Positions 5,626 to 9,801 of a DNA stretch of 9,801 nt are shown in pieces. Positions within the stretch are counted from its first letter, which is position 1. Every line of letters begins with the position of its first letter. Location: NCBI GenBank assembly GCA_944380945.1, contig CALWJG010000052.1, forward strand, positions 1-9,801, read 5' to 3'. The position numbers were made by a program, and so were the translations under genes. Under the pieces are notes generated by a model that worked only from the letters and a program-made list of their open reading frames with translations, was not told where the DNA came from and did no database searches. This DNA comes from an uncultured Agathobaculum sp. (GTDB taxonomy: Bacteria; Bacillota; Clostridia; Oscillospirales; Butyricicoccaceae).

Positions 5626-6652
5626 GGAGGCGCTCGACGCGCTGCGCTTCACTGAGGAGGAACAGGCTATGCTGACGAAAAAGCTCGAACAGGCGGCCGA
5701 GGCCGCCCAGCCGCCGCGCAGGCGGCGGCATCCGCGGCGGGTCATATGCACAGCCCTGATCGCAGCGATCCTCGTGATAACTGCCGCCGCAGGCTATGCG
5801 GGATATCTGGCAGATCCGGAGGCTGCGCGGACCCAGCTTGCGAAGTTTTTCCACCTGTCGCCGGAAAACGCAGAGGAAGACTCCGGCTTTACCGCGAACG
5901 GCGCGTATGATGTCTGCAACGGCGTTATTGTCTCGCTGGACGGCATCTATACGGACGATCACACTGTATGCGCGATCTTCTCCGTCAAAAAAGAGGACGG
6001 CACGGCATTTGTCGACCTTGCGGCGTATCCGGACACCTACGCGCTTACCTTCGAGGATATCCGTTATCTGGCCGGCGGCGAGCCAGTGAGCGGCGGCGGA
6101 GGCGGCGGTGGTCCGCATTTCACCGCGGATATGAAAACCTTTTATATGGATATTGAAATATCGCTGCCGGACGTACAGCAGGCAGAGGGCATTCCGCTGA
6201 CATTCACCTTTTCTAATATACTGCGCTATAAACAGGTCGGCAGCTATATCGGGCCGGATCAGGTCATCGTCCCGGGTGTATGGACGATCGAGGTGCCGCT
6301 CACCCCGACCGACACAGCCGTAAATGCGCAGGCGGGGCAGCAGTTTGCATACGGCAATCTGAACGTCACGATAGACCGCATTGCATTCACGCCCACGTTT
6401 TACCACATCGAATTCAGCTATGACAAGCAGATGACTTATGACGACAATTTCAACCTCTATCTGGACGGTGTGCGCGACGAATATGGAGACGACTATTACC
6501 GGCGCGGCGCATCCCCCATCCTGAACACCAAAGATGGTGCGCACTACCAGTTGTATAACGCCAGCGGCATGCTCCCCGCTGTCATTCCGCTGGAGGAAAT
6601 GGAGTCCATCACGCTCTTCGGCCAGACCATCCCGCTGGTCTGGACCGACTGA
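5612..6652 (+). CDS. Single-pass anti-sigma factor-like membrane protein (DUF4179-like)
   Basis: A 346-residue protein coupled to the sigma factor (14-nt overlap, GGAGGG at 5598-5603 with 8 nt spacing). The first 43 residues are cytoplasmic: a helix, MRRYKEALDALRFTEEEQAM, then an Arg/Pro-rich stretch PPRRRRHPRR just before the membrane. One transmembrane segment spans about 44-65 (VICTALIAAILVITAAAGYAGY). The remaining 280 residues are external, rich in beta-strand and aromatic residues, and end in ESITLFGQTIPLVW. This matches the DUF4179-type proteins found behind ECF sigma genes in Clostridia. The N-terminal helix would bind the sigma factor and the external domain would sense the signal. 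A run of seven glycines (161-167) interrupts the external domain. No classic zinc-binding anti-sigma motif is present. The role is inferred mainly from topology and gene order. Confidence 0.75.
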   Translation: MRRYKEALDALRFTEEEQAMLTKKLEQAAEAAQPPRRRRHPRRVICTALIAAILVITAAAGYAGYLADPEAARTQLAKFFHLSPENAEEDSGFTANGAYDVCNGVIVSLDGIYTDDHTVCAIFSVKKEDGTAFVDLAAYPDTYALTFEDIRYLAGGEPVSGGGGGGGPHFTADMKTFYMDIEISLPDVQQAEGIPLTFTFSNILRYKQVGSYIGPDQVIVPGVWTIEVPLTPTDTAVNAQAGQQFAYGNLNVTIDRIAFTPTFYHIEFSYDKQMTYDDNFNLYLDGVRDEYGDDYYRRGASPILNTKDGAHYQLYNASGMLPAVIPLEEMESITLFGQTIPLVWTD

Positions 6653-6670
6653 ACGGCGCACAGCGCACAC

Positions 6671-6718
6671 AGGGCCGCGGCCGACCCGATGGGTCTGCCG
6701 CGGCCCTTCCCTGTTTTT
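6671..6718 (+). terminator. Rho-independent terminator of the sigma/anti-sigma operon
   Basis: AGGGCCGCGGC (6671-6681) pairs with GCCGCGGCCCT (6697-6707). Inside it GACCC (6683-6687) pairs with GGGTC (6691-6695) around GAT. A run of five Ts (6714-6718) follows 6 nt after the stem. It lies 18 nt after the anti-sigma stop. Confidence 0.85.
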
Positions 6719-6730
6719 GGCGGCTGCATA

Positions 6731-6761
6731 TTGTAAACTTGTTTTTATATTTAGTTGACAA
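6731..6761. promoter_or_regulatory. BirA operator upstream of bioY
   Basis: TTGTAAACT (6731-6739) and AGTTGACAA (6753-6761) are inverted repeats of the BirA type (TTGTnAAC half-sites separated by about 15 bp when counted as 8-mers). The right arm contains the -35 box of the bioY promoter, so biotin-loaded BirA would block transcription. The only mismatch between the arms is the fifth base of the half-site (A versus C). Confidence 0.85.
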
Positions 6762-6783
6762 TCGCCGCTCGATATGCTATCCT
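6755..6783 (+). promoter_or_regulatory. bioY promoter
   Basis: A perfect -35 box TTGACA (6755-6760), 17 bp, then TATCCT (6778-6783, 4/6 match). The start point would be near 6790, leaving a 45-nt leader. The -35 lies within the right arm of the BirA operator. Confidence 0.75.
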
Positions 6784-6834
6784 TAACCGCAGTAAGCATC
6801 CCCCCTGCACCGTCAAAGGAAAGGAGCCCTGCCC

Positions 6835-7386
6835 ATGCAAGGATCTGCGCCCGGGACCGGCCGCCGCGGCCGCATCCAAGCCCTGACACTGACCGCCCTG
6901 ATGACCGCGGTCACCTGCGTGCTCGCGCCGTTTTCGCTCTCCATCGGGCCGGTGCCCATCTCCCTGACCAATCTGGTCATCTTTTTCTCCGTGTACCTGC
7001 TGGGCTGGAAGCGGGCGGCGATGAGCACCGCCGCCTACCTGCTGATCGGCCTGATCGGCCTGCCGGTATTCTCCGGCTTTGCGGGCGGGCCCGGCAAGCT
7101 GCTCGGCCCCACCGGCGGCTATCTCATCGGCTTTGTCCCGATGGCGGTCATCGCCGGACTGCTCCTCAGCCGCACCGAACGGCGCGCCCTCCAGTTCCTC
7201 GCCATGGCTGCGGGCATGGCCGTCTGCTACGCCTTCGGCACCGCGTGGTTCTGCGCGGTCATGGACACCACTGCCGCTGCGGCGCTGGGCGCCTGCGTGC
7301 TGCCCTTTGTCCCGTTCGATGCAGTCAAAATACTGATCGCGCTCAGCCTGTGCCCGGTCATCAAAAAGCGCCTGCCCGCCCTGTGA
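6835..7386 (+). CDS. bioY: Biotin ECF transporter substrate-binding protein BioY
   Basis: A 183-residue integral membrane protein that binds biotin and imports it together with the shared EcfT/EcfA ATPase module, which is not in this window. Family motifs: ALTLTALMTAVTCVLAPFSL (16-35) as first helix, GPVPISLTNLVIF (38-50), GLPVFSGFAGGPGKLLGPTG (75-94), YLIGFVPMAVIAGLL (96-110), YAFGTAWF (132-139) and PFVPFDAVKILIA (157-169). About six membrane segments are expected, and the length is typical of the family. AAAGGAG (6820-6826) is 8 nt before the ATG. The BirA-type operator in front confirms biotin control. It stands alone, without biotin synthesis genes beside it, which fits a scavenging role. 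The N-terminus has a short Gly/Arg-rich extension (about 2-13). Confidence 0.95.
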   Translation: MQGSAPGTGRRGRIQALTLTALMTAVTCVLAPFSLSIGPVPISLTNLVIFFSVYLLGWKRAAMSTAAYLLIGLIGLPVFSGFAGGPGKLLGPTGGYLIGFVPMAVIAGLLLSRTERRALQFLAMAAGMAVCYAFGTAWFCAVMDTTAAAALGACVLPFVPFDAVKILIALSLCPVIKKRLPAL

Positions 7387-7403
7387 CAAGGCGGCAAAAA
7401 ACA

Positions 7404-7438
7404 GCAGCCCGTTTTGGCAAGATGCCAAAACGGGCTGC
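7404..7438 (-). terminator. Rho-independent terminator, oriented for corA
   Basis: GCAGCCCGTTTTGGCA (7404-7419) is perfectly complementary to 7423-7438 over 16 bp with a 3-nt loop. A run of six Ts follows on the minus strand (7401-7396 region), so it ends the corA transcript. On the plus strand no T-run follows, so it would be a poorer stop for bioY. Confidence 0.88.
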
Positions 7439-7471
7439 CTGCCCTCCTGCGCCGGTATGGTGCAGGCCGGT

Positions 7472-8413
7472 TCAGTACAGGTTTTTCTTTTTGAGCATGA
7501 ACCACGCGAAAAAGCACGCGCCTGCCGAGATCAGCAGCGGGATCCACCAGAAGAAATCCCCGGGAATGCTGCTCCCTCCGATATTCATGCCGTAGAAGCC
7601 AAAAATGATGTTCGGGATGGTCATGATGATGGTCAGCACAGTGAGCACCTTCATGATGATGTTCAGGTTGTTGGACACGACCGAGGCGTAAGCGTCCATC
7701 GTGCCGGACAAAATGCTCGAATAGATGCCGGCCATTTCGATGGCCTGCCGGATCTCGATCAGCGCGTCCTCCAGAATGTCGCGGTCATCCTCATACAGCT
7801 TGAGCACACGCCCGCGCAGCACCTTTTCCATGGTCACCTCGTTGCCCTTGAGGGACGCGGAGAAGTAGACCAGCGATTTGCTCAGCCCGAGCAGCTGGAT
7901 GAGCTCCTCGTTCTGCAGCGAATCATACAGGCGCTTTTCGATGCGCGTAAAGTCGCGCTCGATCATGCGCAGGTTTTTCAGGAAGCGCCCCGCCACGCGC
8001 AGCAGGATCTGGAACACAAAGCGCGTGCGCAGCGCGGTGTGCACGCCCTTGACCGCGCCCTCTGCGATCGAGCGGAGGATGATGCTGTCCTCCAGGCAGA
8101 TCGTGATGACCGCGTTCTGCGCCACCACGATGCCCATTGGCAGCGTGCTGAACATCTGGCCGCCGTCCTCGACCGAGCTTTTCTCGACCATCGGGATGTC
8201 GACGATCATCAGCAGCTGATCATCCTCGGTATCCACACGCGAGCTCTCCTCCGGGTCGAGCGCCGCTCGGATGAATTCCTCTTCCACATGCGCGGCGCGC
8301 GCGATGGTTTCCAGCTCGTCCGAGCTCGGGTGCACCATATTGACCCAGCAGCCTTCGCTGAACCCGCCGATCTCGGTCACGCGGCCGTCGACCGTCTTGT
8401 AAAATTCAACCAT
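7472..8413 (-). CDS. corA: CorA-family magnesium/divalent metal ion channel
   Basis: A 313-residue CorA-like protein. A soluble N-terminal alpha/beta domain (about 1-130, with LDPEESSRVDTEDDQ at 52-66) and long stalk helices (about 135-250) lead to TM1 (about 251-272, IIMKVLTVLTIIMTIPNIIF). The signature FGFYGMNIGG (271-280), with the pore GMN intact, is followed by TM2 (about 288-307) and the basic tail MLKKKNLY. The protein would form a pentameric channel in the membrane; Mg2+ is the usual ion, but Co2+ or Zn2+ in either direction cannot be ruled out. The ATG has GAAAGG 9 nt upstream; part of this site lies in a predicted hairpin. A 100-nt leader with a possible short upstream ORF precedes it. 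The ftsZ gene lies upstream on the same strand with a hairpin between them, so corA is probably a separate transcription unit. Confidence 0.93.
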   Translation of the reverse strand: MVEFYKTVDGRVTEIGGFSEGCWVNMVHPSSDELETIARAAHVEEEFIRAALDPEESSRVDTEDDQLLMIVDIPMVEKSSVEDGGQMFSTLPMGIVVAQNAVITICLEDSIILRSIAEGAVKGVHTALRTRFVFQILLRVAGRFLKNLRMIERDFTRIEKRLYDSLQNEELIQLLGLSKSLVYFSASLKGNEVTMEKVLRGRVLKLYEDDRDILEDALIEIRQAIEMAGIYSSILSGTMDAYASVVSNNLNIIMKVLTVLTIIMTIPNIIFGFYGMNIGGSSIPGDFFWWIPLLISAGACFFAWFMLKKKNLY

Positions 8414-8516
8414 GTCATACCGCCTTTCAGCGGCGGCTCACAGGCGTGCGCCACCGCGGGTGTTTTTGTGCCGTCTACTTCCAGGGTCTGCACTCACGGT
8501 GGTCTCACTCCTTTTT
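8414..8516 (-). promoter_or_regulatory. Structured corA leader with mutually exclusive pairings
   Basis: On the minus strand, CCACCGTG (8502-8495) can pair with CGCGGTGG (8458-8451). The 3' part of that arm, CGGTGGC (8456-8450), can instead pair with GCCGCCG (8437-8431). The last segment can otherwise pair as CCGCC (8436-8432) with GGCGG (8424-8420), which covers part of the corA ribosome binding site. This is the layout of a translational switch. It does not match an M-box or any other riboswitch that I recognise. Pairings were found by eye, without energy calculation. Confidence 0.4.
8438..8497 (-). CDS. Possible 19-codon upstream ORF in the corA leader
   Basis: GTG at 8497-8495 has AAGGAG 10 nt upstream and opens a frame reading MSADPGSRRHKNTRGGARL, ending in TGA (8440-8438), 24 nt before the corA ATG. 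Ribosomes ending here would cover the CCGCC strand of the hairpin that hides the corA ribosome binding site, so translation of this ORF could open corA. Short leader ORFs control Salmonella corA (corL) and mgtA (mgtL), but the peptide here shows no resemblance I can see. It could equally be chance. Confidence 0.3.
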   Translation of the reverse strand: MSADPGSRRHKNTRGGARL

Positions 8517-8522
8517 ACGAGA

Positions 8523-8528
8523 ATTTTA
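8523..8528 (-). promoter_or_regulatory. Candidate -10 box for corA
   Basis: TAAAAT on the minus strand (8528-8523) matches the -10 consensus in five of six positions, and would start transcription near 8516, just before the structured leader. No good -35 box lies 16-18 bp upstream. Confidence 0.3.
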
Positions 8529-8546
8529 CAGGTCCTTTTCAGACCA

Positions 8547-8570
8547 AAACAGCCCCTTTCAGGGCTGTTT
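8547..8570 (-). terminator. Hairpin after ftsZ, probable terminator
   Basis: AAACAGCCC (8547-8555) pairs with GGGCTGTTT (8562-8570) around 6 nt. On the minus strand the stem ends in TTTT followed by GG, a short T-run. It lies 26 nt after the ftsZ stop, between ftsZ and corA. Termination may be partial. Confidence 0.6.
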
Positions 8571-8595
8571 CAGCATTATTTTAATGTAACTTGGC

Positions 8596-9753
8596 TTAGT
8601 GGCCGTCCTTGTCGAAGATGCGCATGAGCACGTCGAACGCAGCGTCGTCCGAGCCGACGTCGCCCTGCGCCTTGCCCGCGGAAATGGTGGACTTCTCCTC
8701 CGCCGCAGCGGTGGACGCCTCGGTGAACAGGCCGGAGGAAGCCGGCTCGCTCTTCTTGGCATTGTTGCCTTCCATATCCATCTTGGCCGAATTCGGCACG
8801 TTGTCAAAGCCGGTCGCGATAACGACGACGCGGATCTCGTCGTCCATGTTCTCATCGATGAACGCGCCGAAGATGATGTGCGCGTCCGGATGCGCCGCCT
8901 GCTGCACCATGGTAGCCGCGGTCTCGACCTCGTCCAGGCCGATGTCGTCCGAGCCGATGACCGATACGATGACGCCGTGCGCCATGTCGATCGAGGTCTC
9001 GAGCAGCGGGCTGGAGATCGCCTGACGGGCCGCCTCGGCAGCCTTGTCCTTGCCGGCTGCGCGGCCGGTGCCGATGTGGGCGAAGCCCGCGTCCTTCATG
9101 ACCGAGGTGACGTCCGCAAAGTCCAGGTTGATGAAGCCCGGCACGGTGATCAGCTCGGAGATATTGGCGACCGCCTGACGGAGCACGCCGTCCGCGATCT
9201 CAAACGCGTTCTTGAACGTGATCTTCTGCTCGGATACGTACTTGAGGCGCTCGTTCGGGATGATGACCAGCGAGTCAACGTTCTTGTTGAGCTCCTCGAT
9301 GCCGCCCAGCGCCTGCTCCAGACGCTTCTTGCCTTCAAACGCGAACGGGCGGGTGACAACGCCGACCGTCAGGATACCCATTTCGCGGGCGATCTGCGCC
9401 ACGACCGGCGCCGCGCCCGTGCCCGTGCCGCCGCCCATGCCGGCGGTGATGAATACCATGTTGGTGTTCTGGAGCGCAGCGGAAATCTGATCCTTGCTCT
9501 CCTCCGCAGCCTTGCGGCCGATCTCCGGGTTTGCGCCCGCGCCCTGACCCTTGGTCAGCTTTTCACCGATCTGGATCTTGGTGCCGGCCTGAGAGAAATT
9601 CAGCGCCTGCATATCCGTGTTGATCGAAATGAACTCAACGCCCTGCACGCCGCTCTCGACCATGCGGTTGACCGCATTGCCGCCGCCGCCGCCGACGCCG
9701 ATGACCTTGATATTAACTACATTATCCAAGCCCTGTTCAAACTCAAAACCCAT
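8596..9753 (-). CDS. ftsZ: Cell division GTPase FtsZ
   Basis: The bacterial tubulin homologue that polymerises into the Z-ring at mid-cell. Taking the start at 9753, the protein has 385 residues: IKVIGVGGGGGNAVNRM (about 15-31), the GTP-binding signature GGGTGTG (107-113), and the T7 loop NLDFAD (209-214), which completes the GTPase site of the next subunit. The globular core ends near residue 317. A short linker rich in Ala, Ser, Glu and Lys leads to the tail DDAAFDVLMRIFDKDGH. This tail lacks the usual IPxFLR-type docking peptide for FtsA and SepF. I choose the ATG at 9753-9751 because GGAGG (9767-9763) lies 9 nt upstream of it. The same GGAGG directly abuts the other ATG at 9762, leaving no room for initiation there. 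Upstream, only 34 nt remain in the window. Confidence 0.97.
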   Translation of the reverse strand: MGFEFEQGLDNVVNIKVIGVGGGGGNAVNRMVESGVQGVEFISINTDMQALNFSQAGTKIQIGEKLTKGQGAGANPEIGRKAAEESKDQISAALQNTNMVFITAGMGGGTGTGAAPVVAQIAREMGILTVGVVTRPFAFEGKKRLEQALGGIEELNKNVDSLVIIPNERLKYVSEQKITFKNAFEIADGVLRQAVANISELITVPGFINLDFADVTSVMKDAGFAHIGTGRAAGKDKAAEAARQAISSPLLETSIDMAHGVIVSVIGSDDIGLDEVETAATMVQQAAHPDAHIIFGAFIDENMDDEIRVVVIATGFDNVPNSAKMDMEGNNAKKSEPASSGLFTEASTAAAEEKSTISAGKAQGDVGSDDAAFDVLMRIFDKDGH

Positions 9754-9762
9754 TGTTGCCAT

Positions 9763-9767
9763 CCTCC
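9763..9767 (-). promoter_or_regulatory. Ribosome binding site that decides the ftsZ start
   Basis: GGAGG on the minus strand (9767-9763) lies 9 nt before the ATG at 9753 and 0 nt before the ATG at 9762. The spacing favours the shorter protein beginning MGFEFEQ. Confidence 0.8.
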
Positions 9768-9801
9768 GTTTTATGATAAAGAATCGTTCAGATTATCTTT
9801 T

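Noticed and set aside
5537..6889. Minus-strand frame of 450 codons opposite the anti-sigma gene
   Set aside because: It crosses the terminator and the BirA operator, has no family signature, and opposes a well-supported sigma/anti-sigma operon.
8414..8516. M-box Mg2+ riboswitch or T-box in front of corA
   Set aside because: The conserved M-box core sequences are absent, and the GCGGTGG stretch does not extend to the T-box antiterminator sequence.
7457..8584. Plus-strand frame of 375 codons opposite corA
   Set aside because: It is a GC shadow running through the corA leader and the bioY/corA junction; CorA motifs on the other strand are unambiguous.
1..9801. CRISPR array, prophage, insertion sequence, tRNA or rRNA
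   Set aside because: I saw no regular direct repeats, transposase or phage motifs, or tRNA cloverleaf in the gaps; coding regions account for nearly all of the window.

Overview
The window is 9.8 kb of GC-rich, densely coding bacterial DNA. Short intergenic gaps, strong AAGGAGG-type ribosome binding sites, a YGMN-type CorA, a membrane-anchored GT2 enzyme, a DUF4179-like anti-sigma pair and a short-tailed FtsZ all point to a high-GC Clostridia member of the Oscillospiraceae/Ruminococcaceae type, probably a gut anaerobe. The lineage is an inference from gene style; no rRNA is present. I see no tRNA or rRNA gene, insertion sequence, CRISPR array or phage gene. Nine complete genes, plus one cut by the left edge, account for most of the sequence.

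Layout. (1) 1-500, minus: 5' two thirds of a pyridoxal/pyridoxamine kinase gene. (2) 523-595: back-to-back divergent promoters, with a 28-bp near-palindrome over the kinase -10 box. (3) 631-3405, plus: a four-gene operon of a secreted GHL10 (DUF187) glycoside hydrolase-like protein, a TTG-started acyl-ACP thioesterase, a small MNT-fold protein that has lost its catalytic acidic residues, and a HEPN protein overlapping it by 17 nt. A bidirectional terminator follows. (4) 3451-4731, minus: membrane GT2 glycosyltransferase. (5) 4732-5124: a 393-bp gene-free divergent region with an A/T-rich block and repeated TGCTAT/ATAGCA half-sites. (6) 5125-6652, plus: ECF sigma factor overlapping a single-pass anti-sigma-like protein, then a terminator. 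(7) 6731-7386, plus: bioY behind a BirA-type operator that overlaps a consensus -35 box. (8) 7472-8413, minus: CorA metal-ion channel, with a structured leader holding a possible 19-codon upstream ORF and a hairpin that can hide the ribosome binding site. (9) 8596-9753, minus: ftsZ, for which I place the start at an internal ATG.

How the genes fit together. ftsZ, the GHL10 protein, the GT2 enzyme and the ECF sigma/anti-sigma pair are all envelope or division functions, while pdxK-like, bioY and corA handle cofactors and ions; no single pathway links them. The parts most worth a second look are the pseudo-MNT/HEPN pair, the corA leader, the recurrent half-sites between the GT2 and sigma genes, and the operator-like palindrome at the kinase promoter.
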